From Paracyclopina nana (Eukaryota; Arthropoda; Copepoda; Cyclopoida; Cyclopettidae): a stretch of 64,000 nucleotides of DNA. Positions 35,201 to 46,600 of the stretch are shown here, in pieces. The notes beneath the pieces are model-generated. The model worked only from the letters and a program-made list of their open reading frames with translations, made no database searches and was not told the DNA's origin. Location: contig JAGUCH010000005.1 in assembly GCA_019096065.1 (NCBI GenBank), positions 3,472,001 to 3,536,000 of the forward strand, read 5' to 3'. A program made the translations under genes and the position numbers. Within the stretch, counting starts at the first letter, position 1. Every line of letters starts with the position of its first letter.

Positions 35201-38200
35201 GCGTGAGATCTCTGACAGAACAAAAGCTCTCAGTACCTAAAATCAAGGAGGAACCGCATGAAGACACTCCGGAAGCAACAGTATCTAGTGGTATCGATGA
35301 TTTGCATTTGCTAGTAGCTGAATCTTTGGTGGAACTTGCTCATCGCAGTGACCCAGTTGACTCTTTCGAAGGAAACTTTGAAACTTTGCTGAAAGGCATC
35401 GAACTTCACGAGGACGCTCGCAATGGAATCGACATGATTTGCGCGGTGACCCACGAGGAGTCCTGCCAAGTTCCCTATTTTTCTAGTCATTTACTTCTCT
35501 CCTCGAGGCTTGATGTCCTCTGCAGCGTCACCAGAGGGGACAAAGTGGATTTCGAGCAGTTTGTGGACCCGCTCGTGCTCCTGAAACAGCAGTACAACCT
35601 GCATGATTACCACTCTGACAATTCTCCAGAAGCCATCCAGACTTTCATTCAGAACAAAACCAAGTATTTCAAGAGGCTGCAGGAAAATCCAGAAGGCTGC
35701 ATCTCTAATGATAACGAGCCTCCTTCCCTGGCCAAAATCCTCAAGAAGATCAAGAACACAGACATTATGAGTGATCTGGAGGTGGAGCTCCGAAACAAAT
35801 TGATGGAGCTTCAGGAGGAGTACAGAGAGAAGCAAAGCAAGCTGACACGCATGAAAAGCCCGCGCAAAAAGCTTAAGAAGAAAGGTCATCACGTGAAGAG
35901 GTTGAAAAGGACCCCAAAGAAGTTAAGCATGACTCCAAAAAGAAGGAACAGCGCCTCGCCAGCTCCCATTATGAAAGTTGAAGCAAACAGCTGCTCTCCA
36001 ATTAGGGCACCTCCTAGATTGGAGCCCAGCTCTCCCCCTAGGCTACAGAGCAGCTCAGTTGAGACGTGGAAGCAATCCAGCGCTTTGCTTAAGCCTCCAA
36101 AACTAACGGCCAGCTTTGCTTTGAAGCGGCCTTCCGGAGTCACCAATTTGAGCACAATTAGTGCCAAATTTATGAAGGGAAAGCCCAGTCCATTTGCCAA
36201 TCTAATGAAGTTAGCGGCCACTGGATCGTCGTCGGCCACAAGTCCGGTAAAATCAATGCCTGACATTGAAGAGGGAGAGGAGAACGAGGCTGATGTTGAG
36301 GACCACGAGGAGGCAGATGCTGAAGAGTCAGAGTCCGAATCGGACGACGACGAGTACACTTTTAAAGTGAGCAAAACACTGAGTCCGGAGGGAAGGGGGC
36401 GAAGTCCGAGCAATGAAGATTTGAGCTCCTCCAAGAAAAGGAAAGCTGACAAGCCAAAAAAGCAATCTGGGACCACGGAGACTATTGTACCCAAGAAGCC
36501 AAAGAATCTCTTCATGATGAATTGCTATGATTTTGAAAGTGGGTTCATGCCCAAGGAGAATGAAGCAACATCAACTGGTTCAACTCCTGCCAATAGTGCT
36601 GACAAGAAAAATACCCAGCAGCAACCTCAACAGCCTCCAGCCCAACAACAACCTCAACAGCAATCACCTGTGCTACCAAAGACCGAAAAGAAGCCTATGA
36701 TTAAGGTGAATTCAAATAGGTTTAATTTTTTGAGCTAGCCATAAAACTTTGTTTTTTTTAGGCTGAGTTTGAAGCTCCCGCTGGTGGCGGAAGAAAGCTC
36801 AGGGATTCGAGGCTAACCGAGCATGATTTAGTAGATGGGTTGAAGTTGCTAATTCTGCAAGAAGGTCGTTTCTGGCCTGCGAGGTTGAACTCGACTCAGT
36901 TGCCGGACGTGTATGGCATTGTCATGGAGAAGCAACGAGGAAATCGCCCTCAAATTCTGCCTCGTGATGATATCCTGAGAGAAGCTGTAAGCTCGGATAT
37001 TTTCACTTTCTTTTGAGCCCATAATTTACGGAGTTATTTTTCAGATATTTGAAGTGAAGCCAGAAGCCAAATACCAGCTGCCACTTGGCACCAGAGTTTG
37101 TGTGTATTGGAGCAGGGCTTATAATTGCCTCTTTCCCGGTACCATCGAGGAGCTTGATGATGTTGTTATCGACAAGGAAAACATGGTCCAGGTTCTCCTG
37201 GACGATGGTGACAGACGACAAGTCGATATCTCTTCGGTGCGAATGCTGCCACAAAATTATTCCCATGTTGGTACGTGAAAAATTATGGGCTCACAACCAC
37301 AACGAATATCTCGTTACCGATAATATTTTCAGATTACGACCCGGATCCTATTGCGACACTAAGGAAGAGGAGAATCTCAGCAGACAGCTTGGATAGTGGT
37401 AGTCATAGGGAAACTATGCACTCTTTGATGTCAATCCATGTCCCTGGGTTGACATCGCCGTTGGCCAAATCCTCCACGAGCAACCTCGAATCCTCAAAAC
37501 GGAGCAAAGTAGAGAAACACAAGCACAAGAAAAAGAAGAAGCACCACCATTGCAAACGAAAGCACAAAAGACAGCAACATCGGAGCAGCCCAACAAACGA
37601 AGAGGATGACTCGCTGAAAATCAAGCTGGACGGCAGTTTCAACAACACGACCACCTACTCCATAAGGTCACCTATGTACCACAATCGGTCCGAGGAGAGC
37701 AACCACGAAGACGAGGAAGAGGAAAATGAGGAGGAGGAGGAAGAGTCGACAGACGAGTCTGAATCTGACTCTGATGCAGATGAGGCTGGAAAGCAAGCCT
37801 CCACATCAAAGGGCAACAAAAGCCGGGGCATCAATCCTGTGACAGGCAGGCCACTGTGGCACTGGGCTGACGAAGGATACAGACGTCCAGGCAGCAAGGG
37901 AAAGGCCAAAAAGCTATTCCATCGGTCCATTGCGAGAGCTGAAGAAAGGCTCAACGTTGGGGACTGCGCAGTTTTCCTGTCCACTGCCAGGGTGGACAGG
38001 CCATATATTGGCCAAGTGGAGCTCCTTTGGGAGACCTGGAATGGCAACATGATGGTGAAAGTCAAGTGGTTCTATCATCCGGAAGAAATTGAAACCACCG
38101 GTGGCACTGTTGATCTTCGAGTACCTGGAGGGCTGTTTCAGTCTCCTCACACTGATGAGAATGACGTGCAGACCATTTCCCACAAATGTTCAGTCTTGCC

Positions 38201-38345
38201 TCTCAAGGAATATTCAAGGCTTTTGATCTCAGATCCAGTAAAGAGGAAGAAGATCTACACTTCAAGCGATACCTATTACTTGGCTGGCTCGTACGACCCC
38301 ACGGCCATGACAGTGAATTTCCAACCTGGTGTTTTACGGCATTGA
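26278..38345 (+). CDS. wge: BAH-domain chromatin protein, BAHCC1/TNRC18/winged-eye family
   Basis: This large nuclear protein belongs to the family of fly winged eye and vertebrate BAHCC1/TNRC18; the vertebrate members read histone methylation and support silencing. Eight coding exons (26278-26287, 27748-28143, 33862-34260, 34315-34620, 34685-36705, 36762-36986, 37045-37270, 37333-38345) join in phase to 1531 residues. The N-terminal half is His/Pro/Ser/Gln-rich and low in complexity (HHSHHHHH, YQQQQQ). A helical region lies around residues 450-650. Acidic and Lys-rich tracts follow. Two Tudor-like folds sit at about 1065-1190 (FWPARLNSTQLPDVYG; GTRVCVYWSRAYNCLFPG). The BAH domain (about 1399-1531) contains YIGQVELLWETW, KVKWFYHPEE and DENDVQTISHKC, with YYLAGSYDP just before the C-terminus. 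The first coding exon gives only ten bases (MNN plus one base); it is inferred from phase and donor, so the start is the least certain part. Confidence 0.88.
26288..27747 (+). other. intron 1 of the BAH-protein gene
   Basis: This 1.46-kb AT-rich intron runs from a gtaggc donor to a tttgcag acceptor. I see no nested gene or repeat in it. Confidence 0.5.
28979..32552. mobile_element. foldback element with tandem-repeat arms
   Basis: A 3.57-kb non-coding element forms one giant inverted repeat. Its outer ends are aaagagcgtgtcac(t/c)caatttcg and the complement, at 28979 and 32552; outer arm sequence such as 'ggcgcacgga' and 'ccaaatatgtg' is mirrored on the other side. The left arm covers about 28979-30490 and the right arm about 30660-32552, with a short unique centre. 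Both arms are built of tandem direct repeats: a 276-bp unit in the right arm repeats at 31295, 31571, 31847 and 32123 with near identity, and diverged inverted relatives start in the left arm near 29632, 29941 and 30257. A further unit of about 300 bp is duplicated at 29120 and 29419. This is the architecture of foldback (FB) DNA elements. I saw no clear target duplication and no transposase. Confidence 0.8.
31295..32180. repeat. 276-bp tandem repeat array
   Basis: The segment starting ctcaggctgctcagggctca recurs at 31295, 31571, 31847 and 32123, giving an exact period of 276 bp over three full units and part of a fourth. Units are almost identical, with isolated substitutions, so they were recently amplified or homogenised. 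The array forms the inner right arm of the foldback element. Confidence 0.9.
34261..34314 (+). other. 54-bp frame-preserving intron in the BAH-protein gene
   Basis: The segment starts gtacat and ends ttccag, is a multiple of three and has no stop in the host frame, so it could be removed as an intron or retained to add 18 residues (hydrophobic, including MLSIIGIF). Splicing joins GGA-G to GC-TCT in phase. I treat it as an intron because the flanking sequence is Ser/Thr/Gly/Pro-rich while this piece is AT-rich and hydrophobic. Confidence 0.6.
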
Positions 38346-38685
38346 TGAAGAAGAACGCTAATTTTTTAATCAACTATAAGTGACGCTATTTTTTGGTTTC
38401 TGATCTCCTTATAGAATATCAATGAGAGAGCCATTGATAGCGAATGAGAAAGTTTTAATATGTGAACCTTTATTATCTGCTTGTTCACCTTCTACCCCCT
38501 TTGCTTGCAAGCAAAAATTGAATGGGTTAAATTTTTCCTAGCCATACTGCTAGAAAACGACCACCGTCTGTGATATGTGAAATATGAATGTTGTATCTTC
38601 TGTATAAAGACTCCCGCTATTTTTTCCATTGACAGGGATATTCCTACCAGCTATCTATCTATATATTGAATATGATCAGTCGCCT

Positions 38686-38691
38686 AATAAA
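38686..38691 (+). terminator. polyadenylation signal of the BAH-protein gene
   Basis: AATAAA, 341 bp after the stop codon at 38345; the 3' untranslated region in between is AT-rich and without other features. Confidence 0.6.
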
Positions 38692-39010
38692 GCTGAGAGT
38701 AACATCTGTTTTATTAAAAGCTCTTATTTTGAACAACGTCATGGAGTGTAGTAGTAATTAATTAATATGCAGCAGAGTGGTACGCACAACATACAACATC
38801 TTATCACAATTTGCGCTTCATATACATGTATATGCAGTATGGTATGTACTAGAGGAGATATGTTAAAGTGCTCGTGGCATAAGGTAGTAAGTAATACTTT
38901 TCTTATTAAGTAATAAGAAAATCACAATGATGAAGAAGGAAGTACATGGATAAAGCTTGGATATAAGAAAACATCTATTTAATTAGATTTGGTGCGTCTG
39001 CAACTTTTCT

Positions 39011-40171
39011 TTATTTGTTGCTTCGGTTGGAGGCCGCGCTGAGCTTTCTGATCCGTTGGGTAGCCCGCACCGCATTGTACCATCTCTGCCAACGCCGCCG
39101 AGCAAGCAATTTCTTCATCCATCTCGTCTGCAAAACAGAGAAAATGTTCAATTACACTCACACAATATGTGGTGGAATACGTTGAAGTGAATCAAATTTT
39201 CTGTTACATAACGTGAGGAGTGCTTTCACTCCAAGCATGGTAGTATTTACCTCAAGAGTTTGAAGAGACTCTCCAGGCTTTATTTCGGTAGCCAACCACT
39301 TGTGCTGAAGACATTGAGCCATGGACATCCTGTTGCTCTGAACAGGCTGCAACAATTCCTGAATGAAAGTTTTGGCCTCCTTCGAAATGCAATCGAATTC
39401 GCGACCTCTTAGGTCGTACTGGCAGGAGAGTATCCTCGCAATCGTTCTGAATCGATTTCCCTCGTAGAAGGGACTTTTACCACCCGTAACCAGCATGTAA
39501 GCTATAATGCCAACGCTCCAGGCATCCGTAGCAAAAGTGGCATACGTACACTCGATCATCTCAGGTGCCAAGAACTCGACAGTGCCATTCATCGACGTGA
39601 TTCTGGTCGACTTGTTGGCTAAATTCGGGTCGCCGAATGCAGTCAATCTTCTGGCCAAATTAAAGTCAGTGATTTTCAACGGCGAGTTCTCCTCATTATT
39701 TGCGAACACAATAGCGAACGGCTTCAAGTCCAAGTGCACGATATTGCTCTTGTGAACGTACGCGAGGCCTCGGCAAATTTGCAAGATGTATTGCTGGCAT
39801 TTCCCTTCATTCAGCTCGAAGCCCGACCTTGAGACTCGTTCTGCCAAATCACCTCCTATGAGGTCGTCAGTGACTAGGACAGAATTTGAAGGGCCCTCGT
39901 AGAGACCGTGGATTTGGATGAGTTCGGACACGTTTCTGATTTGCCATAGGATGGAGGCTTCTTCTCGGAGGCAAGATCGATTTTCGGCTGCTCTTACGTG
40001 TCTAGCAGCAAAGCAGTCACCCGTTTCTTTGTGCTGGATCCTGAACACTGTTCCAAAAGTGCCGTTGTTGCTAATCAGATGGATCTTGTCGTACAGCCTT
40101 TGATATCTTGCTATAGGATGAAGATAGGGGTGAGACCTCAGTTGCTCCTCACTTATCTTCCCATCAATCAT
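39011..40171 (-). CDS. MLCK-like kinase A, probable pseudokinase
   Basis: This kinase-domain protein of 345 residues has two coding exons, 39251-40171 and 39011-39127, joined in phase 0. It is a tandem paralogue of the kinase at 52295-55978. After the kinase domain a basic helix, LLARRRWQRWYNAVRATQ, resembles the calmodulin-binding autoinhibitory helix of myosin light-chain kinases. Key motifs are altered: the beta-3 Lys position reads FAARHV (Arg for Lys), the catalytic loop reads HLDLKPFAIVF (Asp kept, Mg-binding Asn replaced by Ala), and DFG reads DFN. The APE motif (LAPEM) is kept. Weak or absent phosphotransfer is therefore likely, and the protein may act as a calcium/calmodulin-linked scaffold; that is inference. 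The start at 40171 is the first ATG; an acceptor at 40208-40209 leaves room for an upstream exon, on the far side of the inserted retroelement. Confidence 0.85.
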
Positions 40172-40267
40172 GTCCTCATCCGAGGAGGAAGCCCAGGCAT
40201 ATCTTGTCTAAAGAAAGCATTCTGGTTTCATATACTGAGATCGAAGTTGCTCATTTCCAAGATCATA

Positions 40268-40272
40268 TAAAG
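40268..40272. repeat. target-site duplication, left copy (TAAAG)
   Basis: TAAAG directly precedes the 5' LTR; the same five bases directly follow the 3' LTR at 52147-52151. Five bases is a usual duplication length for BEL/Pao elements. Confidence 0.85.
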
Positions 40273-40562
40273 TGTTGATGGCTCCACCTGCTGGCTCCGC
40301 TCCGCTCTCCTCAGCCGTCTGCTACGAAGCTCAACTTTACTTTACTCTGCGTTCTCATTATTGCTAACGGCAGTTGCATACTTACCTTTGTGAAATGAAC
40401 ACCTATAAATAAACTGTATTTCTGTTGATATTCTAATCTTTTATTTTTTCTTATGCTGCGATGCAGCTTCAGTATGAATGCGATGCATTCTTTTTCCCCG
40501 TTCTCTAGGAGGTACTTTCCAGGGTCCACAGCGACGCTGTTCCTTTAATTCCGCTAGAAACA
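40273..40562 (+). repeat. 5' LTR of the BEL/Pao element
   Basis: A 290-bp repeat, TGTTGATGG to GAAACA, indistinguishable by eye from the 3' LTR at 51857-52146. Confidence 0.92.
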
Positions 40563-40635
40563 TCTGGCGCCCAACGTGGGGCCTCTCTCACTCTCGCCTT
40601 TCCAACAACGAGGCCGTAAGTAACTCGCCACCTCT

Positions 40636-43600
40636 ATGCCTAAAAAACCTGCTAGAAAGTTCACTGCGCCGAAAGTGCCAGTAGAACCTACCCGGCAAAG
40701 CAAGAGGCAAAGGAAGGAGTCACCATGGAGTAAAAGCCAGGAAGTTGATCTAGAAAAATCACCGTTTACGCTAGCTAAGAGAAGGCACGAGAGGAGCAGA
40801 GGTCAAGAAGCCCCCACAATCCTGGCGGGACTACAGGGGAAAGTAATGTCAGAGAACCCGGGAGGAGAAGACACTCCGTTCAAAACAAGGAGTCTGATAA
40901 ATCGGACACCTCCAAACCCCCAGCCGCATTGGGCTGACATAAGTGGCGTGGTAGCCATCGGCGAGACACCAGGAGCTAGCCTGAAACAACCCTCCGAGGA
41001 AAGACTCACCGGCCAACAACAAGTGGTGCGAGAAACACCCAAATCGGCTTACGAACTAGCCAAGTTGCGCCTGTCCTCGGAGTCACAGTCTCCACAAGAC
41101 ACGCTAGTTGCGCAATCCACTGCGCGGACAGACACTCCACACCTGTTCGCCGCTGGAAATCCTAAAACGATCGGACCAGACCAAAACCCACCGCTCGCTG
41201 ACTCTTCTGCCAGAGACATGGAGGACACTTTGAGACAAGCTCCCCCTACAGGAGACACTTCTGCGACGCAGAAAGATACCGCCACCCTTGAGCAGCAGAC
41301 TCTTCTTACAGGCAACTTGCCCTCTAACACGAGCAAACCACCATCAGGCGCGGTACAAACAGGAAACAACTCCGTTCCCCATCAAGCAGGCGGCGTTTCG
41401 ACTTACGAAGTAATAGATGATGCCACGGATCCCAGACGACTTATAGAAAAGAATGTAGCGCCCAAAGCAGTAGCCGCGAGCTCTGGCAAAAAGCAGCTCA
41501 CGGACGACCAAAAACTTGCGACGCAAGACCGGGAAAAAATTGGTCTACATTTCGTGGAACTTTTCGATGAAGTTGGGAAATTAATCGTGCAACTAAAAAA
41601 GGATTTCAAGTCAAAAAAGCAGCTCACCCACGACTATTTGAACCAAAGAACGGCCGATTTGGAATTGTACCTCAGCCATTTCGAAGAGACGATGGACGAG
41701 TACATGCTTGCTTGCGCTGTGGCGGAACTTCCTCCCACACCTGAAATAAAAAGGATATACGATAAACTTTATGACAGCTCGCAACACTTTTATAATAGAA
41801 TGAGCAGGATGATGAAGGACATGGAGTTTATGACAGGGCGAGTCCCTTCAACACTCAATCAGAAACCATTTGTTCCACAACCTCAGAGCGAGTCAATCAA
41901 CCCTCAACCTTTCACTAGCAACGACGCCCTGACCAGTCGAGCTGCGCCCGCTCTCGATCTCCAAAGACAGACACCTACAGGAGGGCCAATGGCCACAACT
42001 GGGCCATCCACACAGGGCCGAGACTATGAAAAAAGAAAGGCAGAGCTGGAACAACAAGCCTATTATCAGAAGAAAATTGAAGAAAACAACTATCTCCGAC
42101 AAAACTATCCTGGTAGCGAGAATGCAAGTTTACCGCTTGACTGGAAGACAGCCTATCTCAACAGGCTGTTCGAGGTCCCAGAATTCAGAACCGAGGACCA
42201 CATGCATCACCAACCTGCTGTAAAATTTGGGTCCAACCTGCCAAATTCTCTACCAGACATCACAAGACCACCACCTACACACGCAGGCAAGTCCTCATGG
42301 AGACAGCCTCAAAAGCAAGTTACGTTCGGCACGTACGAACTACAACGCAGTCCTCTCGCCCCGGGAGACCATCTGCCACCAGGACAAAGAGTCGTGTGGA
42401 AGCAAGTGGTTGATGACTATCAAGACGCGGTAAGAGAGCTAGTGGGCCAAGTTGATGCAATGAGAGCCTCCATCTCCTCTCTGGCCTCAAACGAGAATTT
42501 GCAAAGTTTGCAACGCAAAGCTATTCTAGCTCTCGGCAAATACCAATCTAAACGGCAGGATATACTGAAACTGGTCCCTCCATCCAAACTACCCCAGGAG
42601 GACGGCGAAGTCTATCACGAGGCCAAGGACTTGTATTACGGGTTAGAGGAGCTAGTCAAACATAGGACGTCCCAGGCTGAAAACCCCTCTGTCGCCATCC
42701 TGAAAAGGGACAATGTAATCACCAAACCCGGAACATTTAGTGGTCCCTCCTCTTCTGCGGCGCAGACGTCCAAACTGGAAAATGAGAAATTCTGGAGAGA
42801 TGTGGGCGACGCCCCCCCTGGCCCTGGAGTCAAGCCGAACATAAAAATGGAACCTATAAAGTTGGTCAGGTTCGACGGCTGGGACGACAGCCAATATTTC
42901 ACCTTCAGAGAAAATTTTCGAACCTTTGTACATGAAAACGACACTGTCTCATTCCATGAAAAATGGGCTCGTTTATGCAACCTCACAATGGGAGGACCCG
43001 CTCACTACGCCGTAGCAAACAAACAAGCTTCCTATGAAACATATATAGCAGCTTTGGAGGAATTGGATGCGCATTATGGAAATGAGGAACGCCATCTAAG
43101 CTTTTTATTGGCACAGCTCAGATCGCTGCCGCCAATGGACAAGAAGTCCTACGAAAGCTTAATGCTTAGTCAGAGCGAAGTCCGAAATGTTTTCCTGCAA
43201 ATTACGTACATGCACGGACAACAATCTCTTCACAACGGGCAGTTCGACACCTTCGTTTTCTCATGCCTCAACGTCGAACCTGCCACGCAAGAACATATGG
43301 ACTCATGGCTTGTCAATCGCGGCCTCATCAGTTTCACCTTTCAACAATTCGACAACTATGTCAAAGCTATTTTAGGTCTACACAGGAACAAGATGGCGAC
43401 AAAAGGACAGTTTGCCAAAAAGTTAAGAGCCAAACAAAAACCTCTGGCAATGATGCATTCAGAGCTACCAATCATGTACACCTCCAATGAAGTCGATTTT
43501 ACAGATAATGACTCGTCCTCCGACCTCGACCTTGACGATAGTCAGGACACCACGCATCTGTTGCAAGTCATGCCAGACAAGAAGGCAACGTATGCATCCT

Positions 43601-46600
43601 GCCCAAATTGCAGGGGAGAGCACACATTGCCCGATTGTCCCTCGTACTTGGCCATGACAGAACAAAACCGCATGACTAAATTGCACAGAGTACGAGCATG
43701 TTTTAGATGCCTGCTTGGCATTCATAGTTTTGCAGATTGCACGCAGACCTCGGTATGCAAAATTTGCAAAGCCGACGACCATCACACCACTATTCACGGA
43801 GTGTGGAAAAAGCGTCAAACAAAAGACCGACAACCTCACAAAAGACCTCAAGCAAGCCGCACAAGCATGTCAAACAACACAGCGCAACAACTACAAAAGG
43901 TTAATAACTCCCTAGCACAAATACAAGATCAAATCGACCTGTTAAACGTCGACGACAACGAGACACAAGAACCTCTGTTAAACCTAAACGTAACCACCCA
44001 CACTGCGCCGCAGCCAAAAAAGGGGGGTAAAAAAGAGGAAATGGCAATTAAAGGCACCTACCAGTTTCCAGGTCTAAAAAAGATTCCCGTGGTCTGTTTC
44101 AACGTGGTGCCCGTTTACATTAGCAACCCAAAGAACCCACGCAACAAATTGCTCGTAAATGTTTTTGTGGATAGCGGCGCCCAAAATTCCTACATAAGAG
44201 AGTCAGTAGCAAATCGTTTAGGTTTGGAAGGTCCTAGGGACGACCAACTCCTCAGAATGCTCACGACCACAAGGTGGATACCTAGCAAAATAGTAGGCAT
44301 GAGACTCACCACCATGCAAGGGGATAACTACGAGTTCGTGGCACATACAACCCCAGAAATTCCTGACACAATAAAGATGCCTCCTCTAGCCTCATTAAGG
44401 AAGAAATTCCAAGATCTAGCTCAACTGCACTTTCCCGAATATGCTTCGAACCGCGTCGCGGATATTATTTTAGGAATTGATCAGTTCGAGCTCATGAAAG
44501 TAGTCAGAGTGGTCCACGATAAGCCAGGAGAGCCTTACGTCACGGACATACGTTTGGGGAGAATCATCACTTACTCTGATCAGATCTTCAAGGCGGAACA
44601 GGAGACTCATCTCATGCACTCGGCGGTAATTCCGAACGAGGTTTACAGAATCGAGAGCAATAATCCACCCCCATGCGACGCATGTGGAGGCCACAATGGA
44701 CCACCTCCGGAGATCATCAAGGCCATCTGGGAACCTGACCGAGTGGACACATATCCTGCCTGTGAAAAAAAGAAAATGAGCATAAATGAGCAAAAAGCTT
44801 TAGACATTTTAACGTCCACGATAACCAGACTGGACTGCCGCTCCTTGCAGATGGATCTCATGTGGAGAAAAGGGGAGCCACTGTTCAAGCCCAACAGACT
44901 AAAAGTACTTAAAGACACTTCTGCGTTGGAAAAACGTTTACTTTTGTGGCAACCCGAGACGTATCACAAAACCAAGCAGGAGATTGACGAATGGTTGAAT
45001 TTGGGCTTTATCAGATTACTGGACCCAGACTTTGAAGATCTCGACGAAGGACGTTACTTAGATTGGCTCCTAGTCATCAGGCTGGACAAACCCTCCATGC
45101 CAATAAGACTAGTGTTTGATGGGGCACGAAAACATGATGGAAAGAGCCTCAACGACGCTCTGCTGCCGGGGCCAAAGCTGCAAAGTGATGTCCACAACGT
45201 GCTACTGAGGGCAAGAGCTGCACCGATCCTGGTAGTGGCCGACATAAGTAAAATGTTCCTAAGGTTCAAGGTCGATCCCGCGTCGCGGAAATACCAACGC
45301 TTTGTGTGGCAAGGAAAACATTATGAGGCTTCCTCCGTGGTATTTGGAACTGCGTCAGCCCCTTGCATGGCATCATTCGCAATAAAACATCATATCGCGC
45401 ACTTCCAGAGCTCCCACCCCCTAGGCTACAAGGCCCTCAATGAATCATTGTACGTTGACGATTTGGTGGCCGGATTTGAGACCCCAAACCAAGCTAAACA
45501 AGCAATTAAAGAAATATTGGAAATTGGGCAGCAAGCCAACTTGACCTTCCGAAAATGGGGCAGCTCGCACCCTGAAGTACTAGAAAATGTCCCAGAAGAC
45601 CTGAGAATACCGGGGGTAGAAATTGAGCCTTCAGAAAGCCACGTCACCAAGACTCTAGGCCTCTACATTGATGCGGTGGCAGACCAAATAGTTTACCCGG
45701 CCATTCCAGATAACAACGTTGGCAAACCCACCACCCTTCGGTCCATGACAAAATACGTCCCCACTCAATACGACCCACTAGGCTTGATCGACCCCATCAC
45801 CTTGCGAGGCGCTCTACTTTTGCAACGGGTACACATGGCGCGACGCACCATTCCGATCGATTGGGACACGGCCCTTGACTACATCGACGATGAAGCTGTG
45901 CAATGCATAGTAAAGGATTTTGCGCTGTATATTGCAGACAATCAAAAAATGGAGATGATACGGTTCCCGCGCACCGCGCGCACCCGCTATGCCACCTCGA
46001 TCCAACTACACGTATTTGTGGACGCCTCGGAGCTTGCTCTGTCAGCGGTGGCATATTTGCGGGTTACGTATCCCAGTGATGAAGTTCAGGTCACTATAAT
46101 GGGGTCAAGAAAGCAAATCAAGCCCCTGAGGGAGGTCCGAGCTATCTCACTTCTGGAGCTCAATGCCGCAGTACTGGGAGCAAATTACGCAAGCAATCTG
46201 GAAAAGGAATTGGATAGAGTGGACCGGGTGTTCTTCTGGACCGATTCCTCGTGCGTATTAACCTGGATCAGCAAACCTGCCTGTGACTGGACTACGTACG
46301 TGGGCCGCCGAGTCACCAAAATCTACGAGGCTATGGGGCAATGGCCTTGGAGGAAAGTACACACCAAGTGTAACCCTGCTGATTATAGCACTAGGGGGTG
46401 TACACCTCAAGAGTTGGCTGCTAGCTCGCTCTGGATAGAAGGCCCGGATTTCTTAAAAAAGCCCGAAGAACAATGGCCGAAGACTAAGATTAAGCCCACA
46501 GAGGATGAGTTGATAGCCATCAATAGCCAACAAGTGGAAAAGATCAAGTCGCTAAAATTGCTAAAAGCTAAAGAAACGACGGCTTTGCCGCTCTTCGTCA

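Noticed and set aside
40311-40529. 72-codon antisense frame found in both LTRs (again at 51895-52113)
   Set aside because: It lies within a regulatory repeat and is present twice only because the LTRs are duplicated; no sign of a gene.
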